A stretch of DNA of 64,000 nt from Clavibacter zhangzhiyongii (GCF_014775655.1 NZ_CP061274.1:930001-994000), one strand, 5' to 3'; counted from the stretch's first letter, positions 54,288 through 62,767 are shown. A program made the numbers and translations. The notes: generated by a model from the sequence alone, not told the origin.

Positions 54288-55295
54288 TCAGAACGTGCTG
54301 GGCTGGACGTACAGGCCGATGACCAGGATCACGAGCCAGACGCCCGCGAGCACCTGGAGCATGCGGTCGCCGAGGGCGATCTCCTCCGGGGCCTGCGCGT
54401 CGCCGCGGTCGATGTGCTGGCCGTAGCGCAGCACCGCGAGCACGAACGGCGCCACCGAGACGGAGAGCCAGAGGTTCCGCAGGTCGGTGAAGAGCTCGAA
54501 GGCCCACAGGCTGTAGCCGAGGATGAGGATCGTCGCGGCGGAGTGCCAGATGAAGCCGAGGTAGCCGAGCGTGTAGCCCTTGAGGGACCCGCGCACGTCG
54601 CCCTGCAGGTCGGGGTTGCTGGCGAGCTCCCCGTAGCGCTTGCCCGAGACCATGAGGAGCGACCCGAAGACCGCGACGAGCAGGAACCACTGGCTGAGCA
54701 CGACGCCGGTGGCCGCGCCGCCCGCGATGGCGCGCAGCAGGAAGCCGGAGGAGACGACGGCGATGTCGAGGATGGTGATGTGCTTCAGCCAGATGCAGTA
54801 CGCGATCTGCACGAGCTCGTAGCAGAGCACCACGGCCGCGAGCTCGAGGCCGCCGGCGAAGGCGACGGCGAGGCCGCCGAGGAGGAGCACGGCGGCGACC
54901 GCCACGGCGACGGGCACGGGCACGATGCCGGCGGCGATGGGGCGCGAGCGCTTGCGGGGGTGCGCGCGATCGGCCTCGACGTCGAGGATGTCGTTCAGGA
55001 AGTAGATGCCGGACGCGGCGAGGCAGAAGGCGACGAACGCGAGCACGGCCTTCACGAGCGACGGCTCGAAGAGCGCGCCGGCGGCGACGGGTGCGGCGAA
55101 CACCAGCACGTTCTTCATCCACTGGCGGACCCGTGCGGTGCGGATGACCCCGCCGAGGACGGAGGAGCTGCTGCCGGCGGGCGTGCGGGGGACGAGGTCT
55201 GGTTCGCTGATGGTGGTCCTCCTGGTCGGGCGATCAGAGTCACCGTAGCCGGTCGGCGCGCCCGACGCCGAACCGGCGGGCGGGCCCGGGGACAT
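54288..55295 (-). CDS. ubiA: Decaprenyl-phosphate phosphoribosyltransferase (UbiA superfamily)
   Basis: Transfers phosphoribose from PRPP to decaprenyl phosphate, first step towards decaprenyl-phosphoryl-arabinose. The core has RTARVRQWMKNVLVFA, GIYFLNDILDVEADRAHPRKRSRPIAAG (Asp-rich motif 1), YCIWLKHITILDIAVVSSGFLLRAIAGG, KRYGEL and about nine membrane helices, typical of DPPR synthase (Rv3806c, about 300 residues). The boundaries use ATG 55295, giving 335 residues. However, AGGAGG (55223-55218) lies exactly 6 nt upstream of an in-frame ATC codon at 55211, which would give a normal-sized 308-residue protein; no ATG, GTG or TTG lies between it and the conserved core. Confidence 0.87.
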   Translation of the reverse strand: MSPGPPAGSASGAPTGYGDSDRPTRRTTISEPDLVPRTPAGSSSSVLGGVIRTARVRQWMKNVLVFAAPVAAGALFEPSLVKAVLAFVAFCLAASGIYFLNDILDVEADRAHPRKRSRPIAAGIVPVPVAVAVAAVLLLGGLAVAFAGGLELAAVVLCYELVQIAYCIWLKHITILDIAVVSSGFLLRAIAGGAATGVVLSQWFLLVAVFGSLLMVSGKRYGELASNPDLQGDVRGSLKGYTLGYLGFIWHSAATILILGYSLWAFELFTDLRNLWLSVSVAPFVLAVLRYGQHIDRGDAQAPEEIALGDRMLQVLAGVWLVILVIGLYVQPSTF

Positions 55296-55325
55296 CGCCG
55301 GCGGGTCCGCCCGTCGGCCGTCGGA

Positions 55326-55331
55326 TAGGGT
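55326..55331 (+). promoter_or_regulatory. -10 hexamer of the phosphatase transcript, leaderless at a tiny ORF
   Basis: TAGGGT ends 7 nt before a GTG at 55338 that opens a nine-codon frame, not the phosphatase itself. Confidence 0.5.
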
Positions 55332-55337
55332 CGTCGG

Positions 55338-55367
55338 GTGCAGATCCCACGGAACGTCCACCGGTGA
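55338..55367 (+). CDS. Nine-codon leaderless leader ORF (candidate)
   Basis: GTG 55338 begins V/M-Q-I-P-R-N-V-H-R and stops at TGA 55365-55367. That TGA overlaps the GTG start of the histidine phosphatase (55364) as GTGA. The leaderless -10 lies 7 nt upstream, so ribosomes loading at the 5' end would translate this frame and could reinitiate on the phosphatase. The phosphatase has only a weak ribosome site. The peptide has no recognisable function; translational coupling is the likely purpose if it is translated. Confidence 0.4.
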   Translation: MQIPRNVHR

Positions 55368-56011
55368 CCGCGGCCAGGATCCACCTCGTCCGGCACGGTG
55401 AGGTCGACAACCCGGACGGCATCCTCTACGGCCGGCTGCCCGGCTTCGGCCTCACGGCGCTCGGCCGCCGGATGGCGGCCGCCGCCGCGGACCACGTCGT
55501 CGAGGCGGGCCGCGAGGTCGGCCTCCTGCGCACCTCCCCGCTCCAGCGCGCGGTCGAGTCGACGGCGCCGATGGAGGCCGCGCTCGGCCTCGACCCCGAG
55601 CGCCGCGACGGCCTCGTCGAGGCCTCCAGCCGCCTCGAGGGCGGCCGCTTCGACATGAGCCTCTCCATCCTCGGCAAGCCGTCCGCGTGGCGCTACCTCG
55701 TGAACCCGCTCCGTCCCAGCTGGGGCGAGCCCTTCGTCCAGGTCGCCGCGCGCATGCGGGCCGAGCTCGCCGCCGCCGCCGCGGACGCGCCCGACGGCAC
55801 CGACGCGGTCCTCGTGAGCCACCAGCTGCCCATCTGGATGGCGCACCGCAGCGTCACCGGCGCGCCCCTCTTCCACGACCCGCGGAAGCGCCGCTGCGCG
55901 CTGTCCAGCATCACGTCGTTCGAGCCGACGGCCGACGGGTTCCGCGAGGTGTCCTACTGGGCGCCGGCGCCCGAGCTCCTGGCCGCGTCGACGGACGACG
56001 GCGCCGTCTGA
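55364..56011 (+). CDS. Histidine phosphatase (phosphoglycerate mutase superfamily)
   Basis: 215 residues. The phosphohistidine motif is LVRHGEVDNPDGILYGRLPGF near residue 10, with a second His in VLVSHQLPIWMAHR. The long motif is characteristic of a subfamily found in actinobacteria (Rv0525-like), usually beside cytochrome c maturation genes rather than glycan genes. Substrate unknown. It is divergent from the UbiA-type gene and its start overlaps a nine-codon leader ORF. Confidence 0.86.
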   Translation: MTAARIHLVRHGEVDNPDGILYGRLPGFGLTALGRRMAAAAADHVVEAGREVGLLRTSPLQRAVESTAPMEAALGLDPERRDGLVEASSRLEGGRFDMSLSILGKPSAWRYLVNPLRPSWGEPFVQVAARMRAELAAAAADAPDGTDAVLVSHQLPIWMAHRSVTGAPLFHDPRKRRCALSSITSFEPTADGFREVSYWAPAPELLAASTDDGAV

Positions 56012-56042
56012 GGCGTCCGCGCGACCACGCGACCGCAGGGCG

Positions 56043-56062
56043 CGACGGCCCGTGAGCCGTCG
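56043..56062. terminator. Hairpin between phosphatase and ligase-like gene
   Basis: CGACGGC (56043-56049) pairs with GCCGTCG (56056-56062) around a 6-nt loop, between convergent stops. Confidence 0.55.
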
Positions 56063-56076
56063 GCCGCTCCCGCGCA

Positions 56077-57366
56077 TCAGCGCGCCGGGCCCTCCGGCAG
56101 GCCGTGCCGCCAGCTGCGCCCCTGGGCGGCCTTGACGGCGCAGATCACGAGCAGGACCCATCCCCACTCCACGAGCGTGACGCTCTCGGCGAGCGACGCG
56201 ACGACGAGCACGACGAGCACGAGCGCGGTCCAGACGTAGCCGACGCCGCGCTTGGTGGTCGCGAGCACCCAGGAGCGCCCGAGCGCGAGGGCGCAGAACG
56301 CCGCGAACAGCGCGAGCCCGACGAGCCCGGCCTGCAGGTAGAGGTCGAGGTAGGCGTTGCGGCCGGTCTCCTGCGCGCCGCGGCTCACGAGGTCGAGCGC
56401 CGTGTACGGATAGGCGTCCCGCCGCCAGTAGCCCACGAACCCCCAGCCCTCGATGGTGTTGAGGTCGATGAGGCGGAGCATCTCGCGCCACAGGGCGACG
56501 CGCTGGAGGTAGTCGGGACGCGCCTGGAGCACCTGCAGCACGGGGGAGCGGAACGCCACGACGAGCACCCCGACGACCGCGGCCAGCACGAGCGCCGCGC
56601 TGTTGGCGAGCGGCCGGGCCTGGCGGGCGAGGTGACGGAGGCCGAGGATCGCGAGGGCGGCGAGGCCGAGGACGAGGAACGTGCCGAGGATCACGGACGA
56701 GCGGGTGAGCGACGCGACCAGCAGCGCGGTGGTGAGCGAGAAGATCCCCCGGCCGCGGGAGACGGAGCGGGTGAGCAGCTCGACGGCGAAGGTCACGGCG
56801 GCGACGAGCGCGAGGATCCCGAGGGCGTTGCGCTCGCCGAGCAGGCCCTGGATGGGACCGAGGCGGTCGAGGGCCCCGCGGATGCCGAGGAACGGGATGG
56901 GGCCGTCGATGAGGAGCCCCGCCAGCACCTCGAGCGCGAGCGAGCCGACGAGCACGAGCCGCAGCACGTCGCCGGCCGCGCGCACGATCTGGATGAGGTC
57001 GCGCACGACCCCCACGTACACCGCGAGGAACGCGGACGCCGCGAGGTGGAGCACGCCGCCGACCGCGTCCGGCTGGTACGCGGTCCAGAGCAGCGTCGCC
57101 GCGCACCAGCCCACGAGGACCAGGAGCGAGATGGGGAGGAGGCCGCGCCACTCCCAGTCGCCGCGCTTCGCCGCCAGGGATCCCGCGGCCATCGCCACGA
57201 GCGCGACCAGGACGGCGACGAGCCCGGCCCAGCCCATGGTCGCGCGCAGCGCGTGCGACAGGACCGCGGTGCCGAGGATGCACTGCGTGAGCGCGGCTGA
57301 GAAGCGCGCGGACCCGAGGAGGTCGGGCAGGCGCTCGGGCAGCGGCAGGCGGGTGGGCAGCGTCAT
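56077..57366 (-). CDS. O-antigen-ligase-like membrane protein (first of two)
   Basis: 429 residues, about eleven membrane helices. It has a periplasmic loop after helix 9 with LWREMLRLIDLNTIEGWGFVGYWRRDAYPY and RNAYLDLYLQAGLVGLALF, the Wzy_C/WaaL pattern (EGWG-GxW then H/N-YLD). Such proteins polymerise or ligate lipid-linked glycans outside the membrane. It is second in a two-gene operon with a paralogue 48 bp upstream. ATG at 57366 starts before the first helix. The usual catalytic His of the loop (HNxYLD) is replaced by Asn-Ala (RNAYLD). Confidence 0.82.
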   Translation of the reverse strand: MTLPTRLPLPERLPDLLGSARFSAALTQCILGTAVLSHALRATMGWAGLVAVLVALVAMAAGSLAAKRGDWEWRGLLPISLLVLVGWCAATLLWTAYQPDAVGGVLHLAASAFLAVYVGVVRDLIQIVRAAGDVLRLVLVGSLALEVLAGLLIDGPIPFLGIRGALDRLGPIQGLLGERNALGILALVAAVTFAVELLTRSVSRGRGIFSLTTALLVASLTRSSVILGTFLVLGLAALAILGLRHLARQARPLANSAALVLAAVVGVLVVAFRSPVLQVLQARPDYLQRVALWREMLRLIDLNTIEGWGFVGYWRRDAYPYTALDLVSRGAQETGRNAYLDLYLQAGLVGLALFAAFCALALGRSWVLATTKRGVGYVWTALVLVVLVVASLAESVTLVEWGWVLLVICAVKAAQGRSWRHGLPEGPAR

Positions 57367-57414
57367 GCGGCGGCGGTCACGGGCGGTCGGCGGGGCACCG
57401 GGCGGCCGCGCGGG

Positions 57415-58827
57415 TCAGGCGACGCCGGGGTCGGCGACGGACGGCGCGGCGGGAGCGGGGGCCGGGGCGCCGGCCGCCGCGGGCTCGGCGGGCACGGCGG
57501 GCACGGGGCGACGGCGGGGGACCGCCGGCCCCGGGACGTCCTCGCGGGCCACCATGCCGGAGCGCGTGGCGACGGCGATCACGACGAGCAGCAGCCAGTT
57601 GCCCTCGTAGAGCAGGCGGCTCTCGGCGAGGCTCTGCACGACGAGGGCCGTCATGAGCAGCAGCGGCGCCAGCGCGAGCGTGGAGTAGGGCTCGACGAGG
57701 TCGCGGCGGTGCTGCGGCCGGTCGATGGCGGCCCACCAGGAGCGGACGTACGTGGTGACGATGAGGCACGCGAAGGCCAGGAGGCCGACGGCGCCCACCT
57801 GCAGCAGGACGTCGAGGTAGGCGTCGTGGGCCTGCAGGTAGGTGACGCCGCTGCGGACGGCGAGGCCCTGGAAGGGGTGCACCCAGGGTGCCCAGTAGCC
57901 GATCCAGCCCCAGCCGACGACGGGGTGCTCCTGCGCGAGCCCGAGGACGGACTCCCAGATCTGGAACCGCCCGGTGAGGTCGGGGGAGCGGCCGAGGAGC
58001 TCGAAGACCTCGGCGGTGCGCGTGACCACGATGCCCGCGCCGACGACGGCCGCCACGACGACGCCGCCCGCGAGCACGAGGCGCCCGCGGAGGTCGACGC
58101 GGCGGGCGATGAGCGCGAGCGCGGCGACGACGCCGGTCATGAGGAGCGCCACCAGCACGGTGGAGCTGCCGGTGAGGGTCAGCGTGAGCAGGGCGACGGC
58201 GATCCACACGGCGGCGTCGCGGCGGGCCACCGTGCGCGCCGCGTACTGCAGGGAGAAGACGATGAGGCCGAGCAGCGCGACCATCGCGAGCAGGTTGGCG
58301 TTGCCGACCACGCCCTGGATCCGCCCGCCGCTCAGCAGCTCGCCGCGGGTCCACGCGAACGCGGCCGGCGCGTTCGGCCCGTAGTCCGTGAAGAAGGGCA
58401 TGACCGGCTGGCGCACGACCACGGCGACGACCAGCTCGAAGGCGAGCGACAGCCCGAGGATGATGCGGAGGGCCCGGCCGAGGCCCTGCACGATCTCCGC
58501 CCACGACAGCAGCACGAGGATCGTGAGCGCCGCGATGGTCGTGGACAGCTGGATCAGCACGCCGAGCACGGACTCGAACCGGTACTGCGACCACGCGATG
58601 GACAGCACGCAGACGACCGTGAACGCCAGCAGCGGGAGGGGCACGACCCGGAGCCGCGGCAGCGGGCGGGCGCGCACGAGGAGCACGATGCAGGTCACCA
58701 GCACCGCCAGGGCGATGGCGCCGAAGCCCCACCAGCTGAGGCTGTCCCGCCACATGTCACCCGCGAAGGTGGTGACGAGGACGAAGGTCGCGAAGCTCCG
58801 GAGGGCTCGGCGGCTGGGGGTGGGCAT
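57415..58827 (-). CDS. O-antigen-ligase-like membrane protein (second of two)
   Basis: 470 residues, about eleven helices and a Pro/Ala-rich cytoplasmic C-terminal tail. The Wzy_C loop reads GRFQIWESVLGLAQEHPVVGWGWIGYWAPWV followed by YLQAHDAYLDVLLQVGAVGLL, retaining the conserved AHDAYLD with its His, unlike the paralogue. It probably polymerises or ligates a surface polysaccharide. Start ATG 58827 is chosen over ATG 58833 because TACCCT ends 8 nt upstream of the former. Confidence 0.84.
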   Translation of the reverse strand: MPTPSRRALRSFATFVLVTTFAGDMWRDSLSWWGFGAIALAVLVTCIVLLVRARPLPRLRVVPLPLLAFTVVCVLSIAWSQYRFESVLGVLIQLSTTIAALTILVLLSWAEIVQGLGRALRIILGLSLAFELVVAVVVRQPVMPFFTDYGPNAPAAFAWTRGELLSGGRIQGVVGNANLLAMVALLGLIVFSLQYAARTVARRDAAVWIAVALLTLTLTGSSTVLVALLMTGVVAALALIARRVDLRGRLVLAGGVVVAAVVGAGIVVTRTAEVFELLGRSPDLTGRFQIWESVLGLAQEHPVVGWGWIGYWAPWVHPFQGLAVRSGVTYLQAHDAYLDVLLQVGAVGLLAFACLIVTTYVRSWWAAIDRPQHRRDLVEPYSTLALAPLLLMTALVVQSLAESRLLYEGNWLLLVVIAVATRSGMVAREDVPGPAVPRRRPVPAVPAEPAAAGAPAPAPAAPSVADPGVA

Positions 58828-58834
58828 GCCCATC

Positions 58835-58840
58835 AGGGTA
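58835..58840 (-). promoter_or_regulatory. -10 hexamer of the ligase-like pair, leaderless
   Basis: On the minus strand TACCCT ends 8 nt before ATG 58827 and overlaps the other ATG's spacing window, so it selects the downstream codon. Confidence 0.5.
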
Positions 58841-58967
58841 TCCGGCCCGGGCCCCGAGCCCCGCCGCCTGGGTGAACGCGGACGGCGGCGGCGAGCGCGG
58901 GGCGGCGCGCCGGGCACCGGGCTGTCCGTCCCGCGAACGCGCCGCACCGGGCGCCGCCGTCCGGCGG

Positions 58968-60146
58968 TCAGACGAAGGCGGCGTGGCCCGTGATCGCCCG
59001 CCCGACGATGAGCGTGTTCATCTCCCGCGTGCCCTCGTACGAGTAGATGGCCTCCGCGTCGGCGAAGAACCGGGCCACGTCGTGGTCGAGGACGATGCCG
59101 TTGCCGCCGAACGCCTCGCGGCACCACGCGACGGTCTCGCGCATCCGGCTGGTGGCGTAGGCCTTGGCGAGCGCGGAGTGCTCGTCGGACTGGGTGCCCT
59201 CGTCGACCATCTCCGAGGCGCGCGTGACGAGGCCGATGGAGGCCGTGATGTTGCCGAGGCTGCGGACGAGGAGGTCCTGGATCAGCTGGTGCGCGCCGAG
59301 CGGCTTGCCGAACTGGTGCCGTTCGCCCGTGTACGCGACCGCGGCCTCGTAGGCGCCGACCGAGATCCCGACGGCTGCCCACGCCACCTCGGCGCGCGTG
59401 AGGCGGAGCACCTTGGCGGTGTCGGCGAAGGAGCGCGCGTTCTGCAGCCGGTTCCGCTCGGGCACGATCACCGCGTCGAGCTCGATGTCGGCGTTCTGCA
59501 CGATGCGCAGCGCCTGCTTGTCCTCGATCCGCGTGGCGCGGAAGCCGGGGGAGTCGTTGGGGACGAGGAAGCCCTTGACCTGGCCGTCGTCCGCGTCCTT
59601 GGCCCAGATGACGGTGACGTCGCTGATGGTGCCGTTGCCGATCCAGCGCTTGGCGCCCGTGATGCTCCACTCGTCGCCGCGCCGGGTCGCCACCGTGCGG
59701 AGGCCGCGCGCGGAGTCGGACCCCGAGAGCGGCTCGGTGAGGCCGAACGAGCCGAGGACCTCGCCGGACGCGAGGCGCGGCAGCCACTCGGCGCGCTGCT
59801 CGGGGGATCCGGCGACGGCGACGCTGCCCATCACCAGGCCGCTCTGCATGCCGACGAGGGTCGCGATGCTCGCGTCGACGCGGCCGAGCTCGAGCGCCGC
59901 CCAGCCGCGGAACACGGCCGAGTTCTCGAAGGGGCGCGTCTCGGGGAACGGCATGCCGAAGAAGCCGCGCTCCGCGAGGCCGCCGACGACGTGGCGGGGG
60001 AACTCGGCTCGTGCCCAGAGCCCGTTGACGTGCGGGCGGACCTCCGCCTCGAGGTAGGCGCGCAGGTCGGCGAGGGACTCCTTCTCCCTGTCGCCGAGCC
60101 GGGACTCGTAGCCGTAGAAGTCGCCGATGAGGGGGGTGAGGGTCAC
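58968..60146 (-). CDS. Acyl-CoA dehydrogenase, glutaryl-CoA dehydrogenase-like
   Basis: 392-residue flavoenzyme. It has GSFGLTEPLSGSDSARGL for FAD/substrate, the middle beta-domain ITGAKRWIGNGTISDVTVIWAKD, RHQFGKPLGAHQLIQ and the catalytic Glu in IYSYEGTREMNTLIVGRAITG near residue 370. This Glu position and YEGT sequence match the GCDH/FadE25-like group. GTG start with GGAG 5 nt upstream. It stands alone between the ligase pair and manA; substrate uncertain. Confidence 0.9.
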   Translation of the reverse strand: MTLTPLIGDFYGYESRLGDREKESLADLRAYLEAEVRPHVNGLWARAEFPRHVVGGLAERGFFGMPFPETRPFENSAVFRGWAALELGRVDASIATLVGMQSGLVMGSVAVAGSPEQRAEWLPRLASGEVLGSFGLTEPLSGSDSARGLRTVATRRGDEWSITGAKRWIGNGTISDVTVIWAKDADDGQVKGFLVPNDSPGFRATRIEDKQALRIVQNADIELDAVIVPERNRLQNARSFADTAKVLRLTRAEVAWAAVGISVGAYEAAVAYTGERHQFGKPLGAHQLIQDLLVRSLGNITASIGLVTRASEMVDEGTQSDEHSALAKAYATSRMRETVAWCREAFGGNGIVLDHDVARFFADAEAIYSYEGTREMNTLIVGRAITGHAAFV

Positions 60147-60310
60147 GATGCTCCGTTGCGGTCCGTTTGTGCCCTCGGGGACGGGCGCCTGCGGGCGAGC
60201 CTAGGTCGGCGTCCGGCCGGCACCCCCATCGGTTGGTACTTTGGTCGCGTCCGGACAGGACGCGCGCCCTCGGGCGTTGTAGGTAGCCGCCAAGCCCGAC
60301 AGGATCGCCC

Positions 60311-61615
60311 GTGTTCACTGCCCTCGCCAACACCCCCCGCGACTACGCCTGGGGGTCGACGACCGCCATCGCCGAGCTGCTCGGCCGCGAGCCGTCCGGA
60401 GGGCCGGAGGCCGAGCTGTGGCTCGGCGCGCACGACGGCTCGCCGACGCGCGTGGTCGACCCGGCGGCGGCCGGCGGCGCGCCCACGCTGGCCGAGTGGA
60501 TCCGCGCGGACCCCGCCACGACGCTCGGCCCGCTCGCCGAGGGCCTGCGCCCGGGCGACGGCCCCGGCCTCCCGTTCCTCCTCAAGGTGCTCGCCGCCGG
60601 CGGCCCGCTCTCGCTCCAGGCGCACCCCGACCTTCACCGTGCGCGCCTCGGCTTCCGCGACGAGGAGGACCGCGGGATCCCGATCGACGCCCCGCACCGC
60701 AACTACAAGGACCCGCTGCACAAGCCCGAGCTCGTCTACGCGCTGAGCGACGAGTTCCACGCGCTCTGCGGCTTCCGCCCGCTCGCGGAGGTGCGCCAGG
60801 TCTTCACGCTGCTGCTCACCCTGGACGCGTCGGGACCGGACTCCGACCCGGCCGTCATCCGGTCCGTCCTCACGCGCCTCACGGGCTCCGAGGCCGACGT
60901 GCTGCGCGACGTGTTCGCCTTCCTCATGGGCGGCGGATCCGAGGTGCGCCGGCTCGTCGACCGCGTCACCCTCCTGGCGAACCTCGCCTCCGACAGGCAG
61001 TGCCGCGAGTTCTCGACGGAGATGCGCACCGTCCGCGAGCTCGCGGAGGCGTACCCGGGCGACCCCGGCATCGTCACGTCGCTGCTGCTGAACCGCGTGA
61101 CCCTCCGCCGCGGCGAGGCGCTGTACCTCCCCGCGGGCAACATCCACGCGTACCTGCACGGCCTCGGCATCGAGCTGATGGCCGCGTCCGACAACGTGCT
61201 CCGCGGCGGCCTCACGCCCAAGCACGTGGACGTGCCCGAGCTCCTCGACGTGCTCGAGTTCCAGGCGCTGCCCGTGCCGTACCTCGCCCCCGAGCACGCG
61301 GCCCCGGGCGTGGAGCTGTACCGGCCGGACGTGCCCGACTTCCTGCTCGCGCGGATCGCCCCGGCCACGCGCGACGCGGCCGCCGACGACGCGGGCGCCA
61401 GCGTCGTCGTGGTCGACGGGCCGACCATCGTGCTTTGCACCTCCGGCGAGGTGACGCTCCGCGGCGAGGCCTCGACGGTCGTCGTCGGCCGCGGCGAGGC
61501 CGTGTTCGCCACGCCCGACGAGGGCCGGATCGTCCTCACGGGGGAGGGCGAGGCGTTCCTCGCGACGACCCCGGCCCCCGGCCCCGACGCCGCCGACGAG
61601 GACGCCAGCGCGTGA
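60311..61615 (+). CDS. manA: Mannose-6-phosphate isomerase, class I
   Basis: 434-residue cupin enzyme linking fructose 6-phosphate and mannose 6-phosphate. Zinc ligands are in LQAHPDLHRA (about residue 105), HKPELVYAL and PAGNIHAYLHGLG, with the substrate Arg region in SDNVLRGGLTPKHVD. It supplies mannose for the phosphohexomutase and manC, giving GDP-mannose. GTG is chosen because the opening ANTPRDYAWGS is the conserved family start. No clear promoter hexamer was found in the 160-bp upstream gap. Confidence 0.95.
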   Translation: MFTALANTPRDYAWGSTTAIAELLGREPSGGPEAELWLGAHDGSPTRVVDPAAAGGAPTLAEWIRADPATTLGPLAEGLRPGDGPGLPFLLKVLAAGGPLSLQAHPDLHRARLGFRDEEDRGIPIDAPHRNYKDPLHKPELVYALSDEFHALCGFRPLAEVRQVFTLLLTLDASGPDSDPAVIRSVLTRLTGSEADVLRDVFAFLMGGGSEVRRLVDRVTLLANLASDRQCREFSTEMRTVRELAEAYPGDPGIVTSLLLNRVTLRRGEALYLPAGNIHAYLHGLGIELMAASDNVLRGGLTPKHVDVPELLDVLEFQALPVPYLAPEHAAPGVELYRPDVPDFLLARIAPATRDAAADDAGASVVVVDGPTIVLCTSGEVTLRGEASTVVVGRGEAVFATPDEGRIVLTGEGEAFLATTPAPGPDAADEDASA

Positions 61616-61637
61616 CGGCTCGTCCGGGCGTCGTCGA

Positions 61638-61643
61638 TAGGGT
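61638..61643 (+). promoter_or_regulatory. -10 hexamer of galE, leaderless
   Basis: TAGGGT ends 7 nt before the ATG at 61650. Confidence 0.55.
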
Positions 61644-61649
61644 TGCCGC

Positions 61650-62618
61650 ATGACATGGTTGGTCACCGGCGGCGCCGGCTACATCGGTTCGCACGTCGTC
61701 TCCGCGTTCGCGAAGGCGGGCATCGACACCGTCGTCCTCGACGACCTCTCGAGCGGCCACGCGTCGTTCGTCCCCGAGGGCGTGCCCTTCCATCGCGGAT
61801 CCGTGCTGGACCGGGAGCTGCTCGCGAGCATCCTCGGCTCGGGCGACATCCGCGGCGTCGTGCACGTGGCCGGCTACAAGTACGCCGGGGTCTCCGTGCA
61901 GCGACCCCTCCACACCTACGAGCAGAACGTGACCGCCACGGCCGTGCTCCTCGAGGAGATGGAGACGGCGGGCGTCGACAGCATCGTCTTCTCCTCCTCG
62001 GCCGCCGTGTACGGCACGACCGACGTCGACCTCGTCGACGAGCGCACCCCCAAGGCCCCCGAGTCGCCGTACGGGGAGTCCAAGCTCATCGGCGAGTGGC
62101 TGCTGCGCGACCAGGGCGTCGCGGCGGGCCTCCGCCACGCGTCGCTCCGCTACTTCAACGTCGTGGGATCCGGCGAGGAGGGCTACTTCGACACCAGCCC
62201 GCACAACCTCTTCCCGCTCGTCTTCGAGGCCCTGCTCGCCGGGCGCACGCCGCGGATCTACGGCGCGGACTACCCGACGCCCGACGGCACGTGCGTGCGC
62301 GACTACATCCACGTCGTCGACCTCGCCGCCTCGCACGTCGCGGCCGCCCTCCGCCTCGAGGCGGGGGAGCCCGTCGAGCCCGTCTACTGCCTCGGCAGCG
62401 GCGCCGGCGTGAGCGTCCGCGAGATCATGACGGCCATCGCGTCGGCCACGGGCATCGGCTTCGAGCCCGAGGTGCACGACCGCCGGCCGGGGGATCCGGC
62501 CCGCATCGTGGCCTCCGGCGAGCTCGCCGCGCGCGACCTCGACTGGGCCATGCGCCACTCGCTGGACGACATGGTGACGAGCGCCTGGAACGCCCGCCAG
62601 GCCGGTTCCGGGCTCTAG
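61650..62618 (+). CDS. galE: UDP-glucose 4-epimerase
   Basis: 322-residue extended SDR enzyme interconverting UDP-glucose and UDP-galactose. NAD motif GGAGYIGSH at 7-15, VHVAGYKYAGVSVQRPL, SSSAAVYG, catalytic SPYGESKLIGEW (Tyr 141, Lys 145), RYFNVVGSG and CVRDYIHVVDLA. It supplies UDP-galactose for Glf. The leaderless -10 fixes the start. Confidence 0.95.
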   Translation: MTWLVTGGAGYIGSHVVSAFAKAGIDTVVLDDLSSGHASFVPEGVPFHRGSVLDRELLASILGSGDIRGVVHVAGYKYAGVSVQRPLHTYEQNVTATAVLLEEMETAGVDSIVFSSSAAVYGTTDVDLVDERTPKAPESPYGESKLIGEWLLRDQGVAAGLRHASLRYFNVVGSGEEGYFDTSPHNLFPLVFEALLAGRTPRIYGADYPTPDGTCVRDYIHVVDLAASHVAAALRLEAGEPVEPVYCLGSGAGVSVREIMTAIASATGIGFEPEVHDRRPGDPARIVASGELAARDLDWAMRHSLDDMVTSAWNARQAGSGL

Positions 62619-62645
62619 CGCCGACGGCGAGCGGCGGCGCGTCGC

Positions 62646-62670
62646 AACCCTCGAGGAGCGGCTGAGGGTT
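62646..62670 (+). terminator. Weak hairpin after galE
   Basis: AACCCTC (62646-62652) pairs with GAGGGTT (62664-62670) across an 11-nt loop, just before the whiB promoter. Confidence 0.4.
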
Positions 62671-62683
62671 TACCCTCCGCAGC

Positions 62684-62712
62684 TTGACTCGATGGAGTTA
62701 CACCGGTGTAAT
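62684..62712 (+). promoter_or_regulatory. whiB promoter with a 14-bp palindromic operator
   Basis: TTGACT (62684-62689) and TGTAAT (62707-62712) are separated by exactly 17 bp, the best sigma70-like promoter in the window. The perfect palindrome TTACACCGGTGTAA (62698-62711) overlaps the -10, so a dimeric repressor bound there would block the promoter. Confidence 0.7.
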
Positions 62713-62767
62713 TATGACGATGAGCTGAGGCCGGCCGGACGCCTCGGCCGCGTGGGGAGATCGTGAC

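Noticed and set aside
55364-56011. Histidine phosphatase as the missing phosphatase for decaprenyl-phosphoryl-phosphoribose
   Set aside because: It neighbours the UbiA-type gene, but its motif belongs to a subfamily usually placed with cytochrome c maturation genes, and the mycobacterial enzyme for that step is a membrane PAP2 protein. Not supported by sequence.
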